From assembly GCA_902766885.1 (NCBI GenBank), contig CACXFS010000013.1:1-51027 (forward strand): DNA of 51,027 nucleotides, read 5' to 3'. The position numbers and the translations under genes were made by a program. This stretch comes from an uncultured Ruminococcus sp. (GTDB taxonomy: Bacteria; Bacillota; Clostridia; Oscillospirales; Acutalibacteraceae). Below, piece by piece: positions 25,881 through 34,428 of this stretch. How positions within the stretch are numbered: position 1 is the stretch's first letter; every line of letters begins with the position of its first letter. The notes under the pieces were generated by a model. That model was not told the DNA's origin. It saw only the letters and a list, made by a program, of their open reading frames with translations, and did no database searches.

Positions 25881-26558
25881 ATGATTATTTCAATTATACG
25901 TACAATACTTCTGTATGCATTCGTTGTGCTTGCAGTAAGGCTTATGGGCAAGCGGCAAATCAGCGAAATGCAGCCGAGTGAACTTGTAATCACGCTCATA
26001 GTATCGGAAATTGCCGCTATTCCTATGCAGAATACTTCTCAGCCACTGCTGAGCGGTGTTATTCCCGTTATGGTGCTTGTTGCGCTTGAAATTGCGGCAA
26101 GTGTGCTGATGATGAAAAGCGGTAAATTCCGCAAAATGATGTGCGGAAGTCCTATTGTTGTGATACGTGACGGTAAAATTTTACAGAATGAAATGCGCAG
26201 GCTGAGGCTGACGACTGAGGATTTATGCGTACAACTGCGGCAGCAGAACATTTTTTCAATTGAGGACGTTCAATACTGCATTGTTGAAACAAACGGAAAA
26301 GTCAGCGTGCTTGAAAAACCGCAAAGCAGAACGCCGAGTGCTGACGACCTGAAAATTAAAATCAAAGACAACAAAATTGAAACGGTTGTTGTAAGCGACG
26401 GTCAGATACTCGACAACTCGCTTAACCTTTGCGGCAAAAACAAAGAAGATGTATATAAAATTCTGAAAAATGAGAATACAAGGCTTAAGGATGTTTTCCT
26501 TATGACGCTTGACGCGTTGGGAAAATACAACATTGTTCAGAAAGAGGAAAACGTATGA
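25881..26558 (+). CDS. DUF421 (YetF-type) membrane protein
   Basis: The 225-residue protein starts with about three membrane segments (4-22, 35-55, 60-80; RLMGKRQISEMQPSELVITL lies in this part). A cytoplasmic YetF-type domain (about 90-150, with PIVVIRDGKI and LRQQNIFSIEDVQYCIVE) and a C-terminal extension follow. The family's biochemical role is unknown. GGTGAT precedes the ATG. It overlaps the next gene by four bases, and DUF421-DUF4363 pairs are a recurring arrangement in Clostridia. It is divergent from the germination operon, which hints at, but does not show, a sporulation link. Confidence 0.9.
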   Translation: MIISIIRTILLYAFVVLAVRLMGKRQISEMQPSELVITLIVSEIAAIPMQNTSQPLLSGVIPVMVLVALEIAASVLMMKSGKFRKMMCGSPIVVIRDGKILQNEMRRLRLTTEDLCVQLRQQNIFSIEDVQYCIVETNGKVSVLEKPQSRTPSADDLKIKIKDNKIETVVVSDGQILDNSLNLCGKNKEDVYKILKNENTRLKDVFLMTLDALGKYNIVQKEENV

Positions 26559-26935
26559 AAAGAATATATGTTTCATTGATTTTTATACTGATTGTAGCAG
26601 TAAGTGCCGCTTTACAGCTTGGTTACGTCAGTGCAGAGGTTGATACGTTTGTTTCTATGATTGAGCAGAGCGACAAATATATGAGGAAAAGTCAATTTGA
26701 AGAAGCGATAAATGTTTGCAGAAAAATTGAAGAAAAATGGGACGATTCGGCTAAGAAAATAGACATGCTCCTTATTCACGATTATGTAGACGAAATCGGC
26801 AATAAAATTTCAAATATGCGCTCCTATGCAGAGAATTGCAGTCCCGATATGTACTTTGCCGAAAGCACTACCGCAAAAAAAGAACTCGCCTCCATAAAAG
26901 AAAGCGAGTATCCGTTAGCTGAAAATATATTATAG
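26555..26935 (+). CDS. DUF4363 family membrane-anchored protein
   Basis: The 126-residue protein has one N-terminal hydrophobic segment (about 5-25) and a mostly helical remainder, matching DUF4363 in size and pattern (FEEAINVCRKIEEKWD is typical). Its function is unknown. The start overlaps the DUF421 stop by four bases. Its stop codon abuts that of the convergent zinc transporter permease, with no room for a terminator. Confidence 0.85.
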   Translation: MKRIYVSLIFILIVAVSAALQLGYVSAEVDTFVSMIEQSDKYMRKSQFEEAINVCRKIEEKWDDSAKKIDMLLIHDYVDEIGNKISNMRSYAENCSPDMYFAESTTAKKELASIKESEYPLAENIL

Positions 26936-27775
26936 TTAATTTAGTTGATTAGCTTTTGAAATTTTAGTTCTTATCGTTTCTATCAGCCAGAATACGAGGA
27001 ACACAACTGCATTGACAATTACAACGCTTGCTCCTGTCGGTGTATCGAGTGAATACGAAGCGCACATTCCGACAAAAAAGCAACAAACCGACAGCACTCC
27101 CGAGCAGAGAATTACCGACTTGAATTTTTTGCAGACTCTCATTGAAGAAAGTGCAGGGAAAATTATCAGTGCAGAAATAAGCAGAGTTCCCATTATTCTC
27201 ATACCGATAACTATTGTAAGCGCAGTTAAAAGTGCAATTACCGTGTTATATACTCCTGTTTTTAAGCCCGTTGCCTTTGAAAAGCTCTCATCAAAGGTAA
27301 CGGCAAAAATTTTGTTATAGAAAATCACGAAAACTACTATAACTACAAGCGCAAGTACAGCGCACATTATTGCGTCTGCATTTGTTGTTGCAAGGATACT
27401 TCCGAATAAATAGGAGTTCAGGTCGGTATTTACTCCAGACACGCTTACACAAACGACACCGATTGCAAGCGAAGTGCTTGAAATAATTGCAATTGCGGCG
27501 TCACCGTTGATTTTGCTGTTTTCGGAAAGCCTTAAAAGCAAAAATGCCGCAATAATTATAACGGGTACAGCAACTTCAAGCGGAGCAAGGTTAAGAGATG
27601 CGGCAATTGCAAGTGCGCCAAATCCTACATGAGAGAGTCCGTCGCCTATCATTGAATAACGTTTTAAGACAAGAGTTACTCCGAGCAGAGATGCGCAAAG
27701 CGATACAAGCAGTCCAACAATAAAAGCTCTTATTATGAAATTATACGAAAACATCTCGGCAAGCATTTCTATCAC
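26936..27775 (-). CDS. znuB: Zinc/metal ABC transporter permease
   Basis: The 279-residue protein has about eight hydrophobic segments and the ABC-3 permease pattern (MIGDGLSHVGFGALAIA near residue 45, LISALIIFPALSS further on). It would form the channel of a zinc or manganese importer with the neighbouring ATPase and binding protein. The start overlaps znuC by four bases (ATGA). The stop is back to back with DUF4363. The metal is inferred as zinc from the histidine-rich binding protein. Confidence 0.92.
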   Translation of the reverse strand: MIEMLAEMFSYNFIIRAFIVGLLVSLCASLLGVTLVLKRYSMIGDGLSHVGFGALAIAASLNLAPLEVAVPVIIIAAFLLLRLSENSKINGDAAIAIISSTSLAIGVVCVSVSGVNTDLNSYLFGSILATTNADAIMCAVLALVVIVVFVIFYNKIFAVTFDESFSKATGLKTGVYNTVIALLTALTIVIGMRIMGTLLISALIIFPALSSMRVCKKFKSVILCSGVLSVCCFFVGMCASYSLDTPTGASVVIVNAVVFLVFWLIETIRTKISKANQLN

Positions 27776-28515
27776 TGCAAAGCACCTCCCCTGTGATTAT
27801 GGCGGCAGTCATCGCACGGGCAGTCGGTAATCATAAACTTTCTGCCTATATCGGAATGAAGATACTGATGTGCCGTACCGTAAAAATAGGAATTCTTTGA
27901 AAGATGAAGGATTTTAGACGCATTATTTACCGAAGCCGTAATATCGTGCGACACCATAATTATCGTAATACCGTTTTTATTGAGATTTTTAATGAGAGCA
28001 TACATATCAGAGGACGCTTTAGGGTCAAGTCCCGTTACGGGCTCGTCGAGAATGAGCAGTTTATGGGTAGCACAAAGTGCTCTGGCAAGCAGTACTCTTT
28101 GTTGCTGACCACCCGAAAGCTCACGAAAGCACTTTTTGCGTAAAGGATAAATTCCTGTAAGCTCCATATTTTCAGCCGCCATTTCCTTTTGCTCCTTTGA
28201 ATAGAACAAGGTGTGCTTTTTGTTGAGGCAACCCGAGAGTACTACTTCGGAAACAGAGGCGGGAAAATCCTTCTGAAGTACAGTCTGCTGAGGCAGATAA
28301 CCGATTTCGCACTGCTTTAAACCGTCTCCGTAGGAAATTGAGCCGCTCTGAACCGACAAAAGACCAAGCAGACACTTCATAAGCGTTGTTTTACCCGAGC
28401 CGTTCTCACCTACTATACAGACATAATCTCCCTCATTAATTTTAAGGTTAATATCAGACAAAACAATTTTGCCCTCATAGCCCATTGAGGCATTTTTAAT
28501 TTCAATAAGCGCCAT
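27772..28515 (-). CDS. znuC: Zinc/metal ABC transporter ATP-binding protein
   Basis: The 247-residue ABC ATPase has Walker A (GENGSGKTT), a Q-loop region (IGYLPQQTV), the signature LSGGQQQR and Walker B (LLILDEPVTGLD). The C-terminus carries a short Cys/His cluster (CPCDDCRHNH) that could bind metal and gate transport. It shares one base with the znuA stop and overlaps znuB, so the three genes form one translationally coupled operon. Confidence 0.94.
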   Translation of the reverse strand: MALIEIKNASMGYEGKIVLSDINLKINEGDYVCIVGENGSGKTTLMKCLLGLLSVQSGSISYGDGLKQCEIGYLPQQTVLQKDFPASVSEVVLSGCLNKKHTLFYSKEQKEMAAENMELTGIYPLRKKCFRELSGGQQQRVLLARALCATHKLLILDEPVTGLDPKASSDMYALIKNLNKNGITIIMVSHDITASVNNASKILHLSKNSYFYGTAHQYLHSDIGRKFMITDCPCDDCRHNHRGGALQ

Positions 28516-29495
28516 CAGTTTAAAGCCTCCTTTAGTGAATTTGCGTTTTGTTCCATTAAAGAAATATAAGTTGCTCCGTCAGCAAATTCATCCTTTGTTA
28601 CGTTGTGACAAGATGAAAAACGCATTGTTTTTGCTCCCGTATCCTCCGAAATGAGCTTTGCGACCTTTCCGTTTGAAAATTCAAGATAAAATACTACAGG
28701 AATCTTATTCTCACGAGTAAAGTCTATCATATGAGTAACGGTAGAAATACTCGGCTCGGTTTCACTGCTGCAACCCGGAAAAGCACATTCATATTCAAGT
28801 GAATAGTCGGTTACGAAGTATAGAAACGGAAAACGATCACCGAAAACTACGGTATTTCTTTTTGAGTTACTGACTATGTCGGAAATTTCAGAGTCAAGAG
28901 CTTGAAGTTTACTCAAGTAACTGTCTCTGTTCGAGGAATACGCTGCTTTGTTTGCGGAATCACTAACGCACAATTCATCGTAAATTGCGTTAGTTAATTT
29001 TTCTGCGTTTTTGACGGAAGTCCATATGTGTTCGTCATATTCCTCGCCATGCTCGTGCTCGTGTTCATCTCCATCTCCATCTTCATGCTCATGTTCATCG
29101 TGGTCAACGCTTTGCTCGTAAAGCAAGTCTACATAATCCATCATTCGCATTACTTTCATATTTTTATTTTCTATAGAATCAAGCACACTTTCAACCCATT
29201 CGTCGCTCTCTCCGCCGTTATAGATGAAAATATCACAATTCTCTATAGCAACTATATCCGACGGAGAAGGTTCGTAGCTGTGCGGCTCACTTCCGGGAGA
29301 AAGCAAAAGCTTTATATCCGCTGTATCACCTGCAATGCTGCGTGTAAAGTCATAATATGGAAATATTGTAGTGACAACACTTATTTTACCGCTATCGTTC
29401 TTTGATTCGTTTTTTTCAGACGAACAGGAAGTCAGCGTAAATAAGGTTGTAAAAACTATAAATAACGAAAGTGCGAATGATAAGAATTTTTTCAT
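28515..29495 (-). CDS. znuA: Zinc/metal ABC transporter binding lipoprotein
   Basis: The 326-residue protein has a lipoprotein signal ending at Cys24 (LTSC). It then shows the cluster A-I fold: GSEPHSYEPS with the metal ligand His72, a His/Asp/Glu-rich loop at about 131-156, EHIWTS with a second histidine ligand, and later VFGDRFPFLYF in place of the usual histidine-bearing helix. The histidine-rich loop is typical of zinc-binding ZnuA/AdcA. A strong hairpin (29516-29555) separates it from secF, and a weak promoter (TTCAAA-N17-CATAAT, 29559-29587) may drive it. Confidence 0.92.
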   Translation of the reverse strand: MKKFLSFALSLFIVFTTLFTLTSCSSEKNESKNDSGKISVVTTIFPYYDFTRSIAGDTADIKLLLSPGSEPHSYEPSPSDIVAIENCDIFIYNGGESDEWVESVLDSIENKNMKVMRMMDYVDLLYEQSVDHDEHEHEDGDGDEHEHEHGEEYDEHIWTSVKNAEKLTNAIYDELCVSDSANKAAYSSNRDSYLSKLQALDSEISDIVSNSKRNTVVFGDRFPFLYFVTDYSLEYECAFPGCSSETEPSISTVTHMIDFTRENKIPVVFYLEFSNGKVAKLISEDTGAKTMRFSSCHNVTKDEFADGATYISLMEQNANSLKEALN

Positions 29496-29515
29496 TTATT
29501 ACGCTCCGAAAAACA

Positions 29516-29555
29516 AGGGGTTGCACAGAATATAATTATTCTGAACGCAACCCCT
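29516..29555 (-). terminator. secDF terminator, also near the znuA 5' end
   Basis: A 9-bp stem (29516-29524 with 29547-29555) is topped by an inner CAGAAT/ATTCTG stem and followed on the minus strand by TTGTTTTT. It ends secDF transcripts. If znuA starts from the weak promoter at 29559-29587, the same hairpin would sit at the 5' end of its mRNA. Confidence 0.75.
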
Positions 29556-29577
29556 GAAATTATGAATTTAAAAGAAA

Positions 29578-30597
29578 TTACTTTGAAGCTTTCTTTAATG
29601 CTTTCTTTGCCTTCTTGTGATTCTGCCACATTACCCAGAGAGGTCCTGCGATACAGAGTGACGAGTAACAACCTGAAATTACACCAATCATCATAGGAAG
29701 TGCAAATGACTGCACAGAAGAAATATTGAAGAAGAGAGCTACAATGTAAACAATCATAATTGCTGAAAGCGTTGTAACTGATGTCATAATTGTTCTCTTG
29801 ATTGTCTTTGTGCAGCTGAGATTGAATACCATTCCAACATCTGCCTTGCTGCCGAGAATCTTCCTTTCTTCACGTACACGGTCATAGATTACGATTGTAT
29901 CATTAAGTGAATAACCGAGAATCATAAGCACAACTGCGATAAAGTTAGAGTCAATCGGCATCTGGAAGATAACATAGAGGAAATAAATCATTGCAATATC
30001 ATGGAACAGTGCAACAAGTGCCATAACACCGGCTGAAAGACCGCCGATTTTCTTGAATCGGATTGTAACATAAAGCACCATAAGGATTGATGCGATTGCT
30101 ACAGCTGTAAGACACTTCAAAAGGAAGTTAAAGCCCATTGTAGCGTCTACAGAGTTTGACTCAAGACAGACAAAGTTGTTGTCGGGATACTGCTTCTGAA
30201 GATCTTTTTCAAGGTTCTGCTGAATATCGGTTTCAATAGCATCGTTACCCGAGAATTGAACAGAAACGTTATTACCTGAATTACCCATAATATCTGTTGA
30301 GAAAGATGTGGTGATTTTGTCGGTAGTTTTGTTCTGTATGTAGTCATAAAGCTCGTTCTGGTTAATTTCTCCGCTGTAGCTGAAACGAAGTGTTGCACCG
30401 CCCGAGAACTGAATGTCAAGAGTTGTTCCGAAAATGAAGTTGCAGATTATACCAAGTACAATTATTGCAATTGATATACCGAAGAAAATTTTTCTCTTTC
30501 CTACAAAATCAATGAGTTTCTTGCCGCCGTTGTATTTTTCGCTTACCTGCTCAACAGTCATCTGTGAATTTGCTTTTGTCTGAACATCATTAGTCAT
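29578..30597 (-). CDS. secF: Protein translocase subunit SecF
   Basis: SecF works with SecD to draw secreted proteins across the membrane using the ion gradient. The 339 residues have six membrane segments, a periplasmic-side loop after the first (LDIQFSGGATLRFSYSG) and the conserved GYSLNDTIVIYDRVREE. The ATG at 30597 is chosen for its GGAGGTG site and family match; the frame extends 17 codons further. It overlaps secD by eight bases, and a terminator follows. Confidence 0.95.
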   Translation of the reverse strand: MTNDVQTKANSQMTVEQVSEKYNGGKKLIDFVGKRKIFFGISIAIIVLGIICNFIFGTTLDIQFSGGATLRFSYSGEINQNELYDYIQNKTTDKITTSFSTDIMGNSGNNVSVQFSGNDAIETDIQQNLEKDLQKQYPDNNFVCLESNSVDATMGFNFLLKCLTAVAIASILMVLYVTIRFKKIGGLSAGVMALVALFHDIAMIYFLYVIFQMPIDSNFIAVVLMILGYSLNDTIVIYDRVREERKILGSKADVGMVFNLSCTKTIKRTIMTSVTTLSAIMIVYIVALFFNISSVQSFALPMMIGVISGCYSSLCIAGPLWVMWQNHKKAKKALKKASK

Positions 30598-31996
30598 TCT
30601 TAGCACCTCCAAATAACCATTTTTTACGCAGGAATTTGAAGCCCGCAACGCTTCTCAGCATTACTCTTGAAAGGAATACCCCCATTACAAAGTTAGAGAT
30701 AACACCAACGAGAAGAGTATAACCGAATGAGTAAATTGTACCTGTTGTTGATTCACCGAAAATAATAGAGAGAATATTCGACGGACCAAATACAAGCATA
30801 AGAATTACAGAAACGATAATTACGGTCATATTACCGTCGATAATTGCAGACAGTGAGTTTTTGGTACCTCTGTCAAGAGCACCGTCAAGCGTTCTTCCTG
30901 ACTTGAGTTCTTCTTTGATACGCTCAGCTGTAATAACGTTACAGTCAACACCCATACCGATTGACAAAATCATACCGGCAATACCGGGAAGAGTCATTGT
31001 GAAAGAAGGAATTGTTGTAAAGAAACCTGAAACTGCTGCAATTGTAAGTCCCATCTGACCAAACAGAGAAATAACAGCAATAAAGCCCGGCAGACGGTAG
31101 AAGATAATCATAATAAGTGCAATTATGATAAATGCAATAACGCCTGCATAAGCCATTGCAGTCAGTGAATTTTCACCGAGTGTAGGACTAATCTGGCTGT
31201 AGTTTGAAGTTTCAAGCTGGAAAGGCAACGCACCTGCATTGATTTTGTTAGCAAGGTCAGTTGCTTCACTTGCTGTGAAATCACCCTCAATCTGAGCTTT
31301 ACCGTCAGTAATTGCTGCATTTACTGTAGGAGCGGAAAGCATAATGTCATCCATCCAGATTGAAATTGTATTGTTAACATACTGAGATGTAATTTCTCCG
31401 AAAGTTTTAGCACCCTCATCTGTAAATTCAAGGCTTACTACGTATTGTGACTCACCGTTGTCATTCTGATATACGCTTGCCTTGGCAGACTTAACCTGAG
31501 AACCATCCATAAGTATGTTTTCGGTATCGCCTGTCGGAGTTTTATAAACATAGCTTCCGTCTGAACCGACCTCAGTATTAGCGTACTCCTTGCCGGGACG
31601 GAATGTGAGCTTTGCAGTTGAAGAAATCTCGTTGATTGCTTCTACAGCATCATGCTCTTTGTCGTCTGATTTCCATGGGAAACGTACAATAATTCTGTCG
31701 CTGCCCTTATCAGCGTACAGCTCATAGTCTGTGATACCCTGTGAAATCATACGAAGTTCAATGATTGATTTAGCAGATTCTAACTGCTCATCAGTAGCGT
31801 CATAATTGTCGGCAGGCTTAAACGTTGCCTCAACACCGCCTCTGATGTCAATTCCCCATCGTATATCGCCGATGCCTTTTAATACTGTGTTTTGGTTGTC
31901 GCCTGTGTAATAGGATACTCCGAAAATCGCAGTAAACGAAAAGGCAAGTATCAGCAAAGCAACAATGAAGAACATAGGCTTTGGAACTCTTTTCAT
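30590..31996 (-). CDS. secD: Protein translocase subunit SecD
   Basis: The 468-residue protein starts with one membrane segment, then GIDIRGGVEATFKP, a large extracytoplasmic region (about 60-290) and five more membrane segments with GMGVDCNVITAERIKEELK. SecD is the partner of SecF. The start at 31996 (MKRVPKPM) has a strong GGAGG site; the longer open frame reads through the promoter and hairpin at 32046-32113 and is rejected. A consensus promoter lies about 85 bases upstream. Confidence 0.95.
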   Translation of the reverse strand: MKRVPKPMFFIVALLILAFSFTAIFGVSYYTGDNQNTVLKGIGDIRWGIDIRGGVEATFKPADNYDATDEQLESAKSIIELRMISQGITDYELYADKGSDRIIVRFPWKSDDKEHDAVEAINEISSTAKLTFRPGKEYANTEVGSDGSYVYKTPTGDTENILMDGSQVKSAKASVYQNDNGESQYVVSLEFTDEGAKTFGEITSQYVNNTISIWMDDIMLSAPTVNAAITDGKAQIEGDFTASEATDLANKINAGALPFQLETSNYSQISPTLGENSLTAMAYAGVIAFIIIALIMIIFYRLPGFIAVISLFGQMGLTIAAVSGFFTTIPSFTMTLPGIAGMILSIGMGVDCNVITAERIKEELKSGRTLDGALDRGTKNSLSAIIDGNMTVIIVSVILMLVFGPSNILSIIFGESTTGTIYSFGYTLLVGVISNFVMGVFLSRVMLRSVAGFKFLRKKWLFGGAKND

Positions 31997-32045
31997 GCCT
32001 TTGAAACCTCCGTAATATAATTGTCCGAATTTTATGCAAAAAAAC

Positions 32046-32084
32046 AACTCTGTTACTAAGCATAAATACAGACGTAACAGAGTT
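32046..32084 (-). terminator. Terminator upstream of secD
   Basis: A perfect 11-bp inverted repeat (32046-32056 with 32074-32084) with a 17-base loop is followed on the minus strand by G and seven T. It lies 153 bases after the aminotransferase stop. It directly abuts the -10 of the secDF promoter, so readthrough is blocked exactly where new transcripts start. Confidence 0.75.
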
Positions 32085-32113
32085 ATTATAAAATTTTTTT
32101 CCAAAAATGTCAA
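32085..32113 (-). promoter_or_regulatory. Consensus promoter of secDF
   Basis: On the minus strand a perfect TTGACA (32113-32108), a 17-base spacer and a perfect TATAAT (32090-32085) are present. The +1 is expected at about 32075-32078. This is the closest match to the sigma-A consensus seen in the window. Confidence 0.85.
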
Positions 32114-32237
32114 TGGATACAGAAATATTTGATAAAAAAATATTTTTCTTTGACAAATTTTATATTTTAAAAGTCTATTTTAAGGGATTTCGGACTAAAT
32201 CAAACCTGAAATTGCGTAAAATAACTTTAAACAGATA

Positions 32238-33518
32238 TTATTTTTCAAGCAACTTTTCACAAGCAGCAAGCTTTGTGCAGATACAGAACACGTCCATAGC
32301 TGTCTTGAGCTCGTCATTTGGCGGGAATGTAGGCGCAATTCTGATGTTTTTATCATCAGGGTCCTTTCCGTAAGGATATGTTGCTCCTGCGCCTGTCAGG
32401 ACAACTCCAGCCTCTTGACAAAGCTGAACGACTCTTTTTGCCGTACCCGAAAGAACATCTACACTTACAAAATAACCTCCGTTTGGGTTAGTCCACTCGC
32501 CTATTCCTACAGGCTTGAGCTTAGAGTTAAGAGCATTAAGAACAATATCAAACTTAGGTTTTAAGATTGCTTTATGCTTCTGCATATGCTCCATAACACC
32601 GTCAAAATCTTTGAAATATCTTACATGACGCAGCATATTGAGCTTATCATAGCTGATAACTTCAAAATTGTATCTCTCCTTAAACAATTTCATATTGTTT
32701 TCAGAAGCAGCCATTGCAGCAACGCCGGCACCCGGAAAAGTGATTTTGGAAGTTGAGCAGAAAAGAATAGGCATATCTTCTGTGCCGTTCTTTTTGCACT
32801 CGTCAAATATATTGAGAAGCTCATCGGGAGTATCGTTGATATCATGAATGCAATATGCATTGTCCCACATAATTCTGAAGTCCTTTGCAGCAGGCTTTAA
32901 AGCAGCAAATCTCTTTACTGTTTCGTCGCTGTAGGTGATGCCCTGAGGATTGGAATACTTGGGAACACACCATATGCCCTTGATTGTGTCATCACTTTCA
33001 ACAAGCTTTTCAACTACATCCATATCAGGACCGTCAGCTGTCATAGGAACGGGTATCATCTCAAAGCCGTAATACTCGGTAATACCAAAGTGACGGTCAT
33101 ATCCCGGAACAGGACAGAGAAATTTTCTGTTCTTAACTTCATACCATGGTTTACAGCCTTCTGCAACGGATTTTGTCATAAGACAGGATATTGTATCGAA
33201 CATCATATTAAGGCTGGAGCTTCCTCCGACCATAACGTATTTTGAATCAACACCGAGAATATCGCCGAAAAGCTTTCTGCATTCGTCAATACCCTCAAGA
33301 ACACCGTAGTTTCTGCAATCCATGCCGTCTGCACCGACAAAATCAGATTTGCTGTTTAATACATCAAGGAGTCCGAGAGACAAGTCAAGCTGTTCTTTGC
33401 CGGGCTTTCCTCTTGCCATATTGAGCTTTAAGCCCTTACCCTTAACGTCTTCATATTCTTTTGTAAGTGCGACGTATTCCCTTTCAAGTTCTTCCCTGCC
33501 GCAGTTTAAATAATTCAT
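32238..33518 (-). CDS. Type Ic aspartate aminotransferase-like enzyme
   Basis: The 426-residue fold-type I PLP enzyme carries NMARGKPG near 33-40, SNPQG at 189-193, WDNAY with the PLP-binding aspartate at about 219, and the Schiff-base lysine in STSKITFPGAG (Lys258). These features match the subgroup that includes Corynebacterium AspT (Pfam Asp_aminotransf) rather than classical AspC. It probably interconverts aspartate and oxaloacetate with glutamate as partner. It stands alone with its own promoter (33571-33599) and an AAGGGG site. Confidence 0.88.
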   Translation of the reverse strand: MNYLNCGREELEREYVALTKEYEDVKGKGLKLNMARGKPGKEQLDLSLGLLDVLNSKSDFVGADGMDCRNYGVLEGIDECRKLFGDILGVDSKYVMVGGSSSLNMMFDTISCLMTKSVAEGCKPWYEVKNRKFLCPVPGYDRHFGITEYYGFEMIPVPMTADGPDMDVVEKLVESDDTIKGIWCVPKYSNPQGITYSDETVKRFAALKPAAKDFRIMWDNAYCIHDINDTPDELLNIFDECKKNGTEDMPILFCSTSKITFPGAGVAAMAASENNMKLFKERYNFEVISYDKLNMLRHVRYFKDFDGVMEHMQKHKAILKPKFDIVLNALNSKLKPVGIGEWTNPNGGYFVSVDVLSGTAKRVVQLCQEAGVVLTGAGATYPYGKDPDDKNIRIAPTFPPNDELKTAMDVFCICTKLAACEKLLEK

Positions 33519-33570
33519 TTTGCTATCCCCTTAATTTGTAATTGCAAAAAATGTTTTAAAACCTTTATAT

Positions 33571-33599
33571 ATTCTATAGCATACGGGGATAAAATGCAA
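33571..33599 (-). promoter_or_regulatory. Promoter of the aminotransferase gene
   Basis: On the minus strand TTGCAT (33599-33594), a 17-base spacer and TAGAAT (33576-33571) lie about 50 bases ahead of the ATG. Confidence 0.65.
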
Positions 33600-33633
33600 G
33601 TCTTTTTTATAAATCTTGCATTTTTTGTTAAAC

Positions 33634-33685
33634 AAAAAAGAACAGACTTGCAAGCTTGTTTTTGTTCAAAGTTTGTAAGTCTGTT
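33634..33685 (-). terminator. Terminator of the Wzz/tyrosine-kinase unit
   Basis: Arms at 33641-33653 and 33673-33685 pair over 13 positions with one G-T wobble. On the minus strand they are followed by C and six T. The hairpin begins 15 bases after the kinase stop. Confidence 0.8.
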
Positions 33686-33700
33686 ATATATTGCGATATA

Positions 33701-34423
33701 TTAGTAGTATTGATAGTAATAATAACCCTTTTTGTTTCTTTTCTGACTTAATTCGCAGCCGACTTCAATTAGTCCCAAAACTTTTGAATCCGCAAGCTTT
33801 ACGCTGTCAAGAAGCTTCTGCAAATCTCCGTGTGTTGTTGAACGCTCTCTTACAACAACAACAAAACCTGCTATTAAATCCTTAAGCAACAATGCGTCGG
33901 CAACGACACCGATAGGCGGAGTATCAAAAATAATATAGTCATATTCCTCTGAAAGCTTACTGATAAGCTCGGTGAAAGTAGCTGAACACATAAGTTCAGA
34001 CGGATTGGGCGGAATAGTACCTGACGGAAGAATATCGAGATTATTAAGTACGTCACGCTTAACCGTATCTTCAAAGCTGACCATCTTGCCGATGATATTC
34101 GAAAGACCGGTAGAATTGTCAATTTTAAAAATATTATGAAGATTCGGACGCCGTAAATCGCAGTCAATTAAAAGGACTCTCTTTTCCATTTTAGAGAAAG
34201 AAATTGCAAGATTCGCAGAAACCGTACTTTTGCCCTCACCTTTTGAATGACTTGTTACGGCAAAAACCTTTTTATCAACAGCAGAAAGAGAGAACATAAT
34301 GTTTGTTCGAGCTGACTTATATGATTCAACAATTGCAAATTTTGATTTATCAGACAATGTTCCGCCTGAAGTTTCGATAGTATTCTTTTTATTCTTATCT
34401 TTTCCGAATAGTTTTATTTTCAT
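33701..34423 (-). CDS. CpsD/CapB-family tyrosine kinase (BY-kinase)
   Basis: The 240-residue cytoplasmic kinase has Walker A (SHSKGEGKST, 58-67), Walker A' (LLIDCDLRRP, 84-93), Walker B (IIFDTPP, 164-170) and a C-terminal autophosphorylation cluster of six tyrosines within residues 234-240. Such kinases pair with a Wzz-like membrane activator to control polysaccharide export and chain length. The start at 34423 has AGGTG six bases upstream. It overlaps none of the Wzz gene but its ribosome site covers the Wzz stop. No polymer-synthesis genes are adjacent. Confidence 0.92.
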   Translation of the reverse strand: MKIKLFGKDKNKKNTIETSGGTLSDKSKFAIVESYKSARTNIMFSLSAVDKKVFAVTSHSKGEGKSTVSANLAISFSKMEKRVLLIDCDLRRPNLHNIFKIDNSTGLSNIIGKMVSFEDTVKRDVLNNLDILPSGTIPPNPSELMCSATFTELISKLSEEYDYIIFDTPPIGVVADALLLKDLIAGFVVVVRERSTTHGDLQKLLDSVKLADSKVLGLIEVGCELSQKRNKKGYYYYQYY

Positions 34424-34428
34424 AGCAA

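Noticed and set aside
31997-32113. Longer N-terminus for SecD
   Set aside because: It would begin inside the -35 region of the secDF promoter and pass through the terminator hairpin; MKRVPKPM with GGAGG is the better start.
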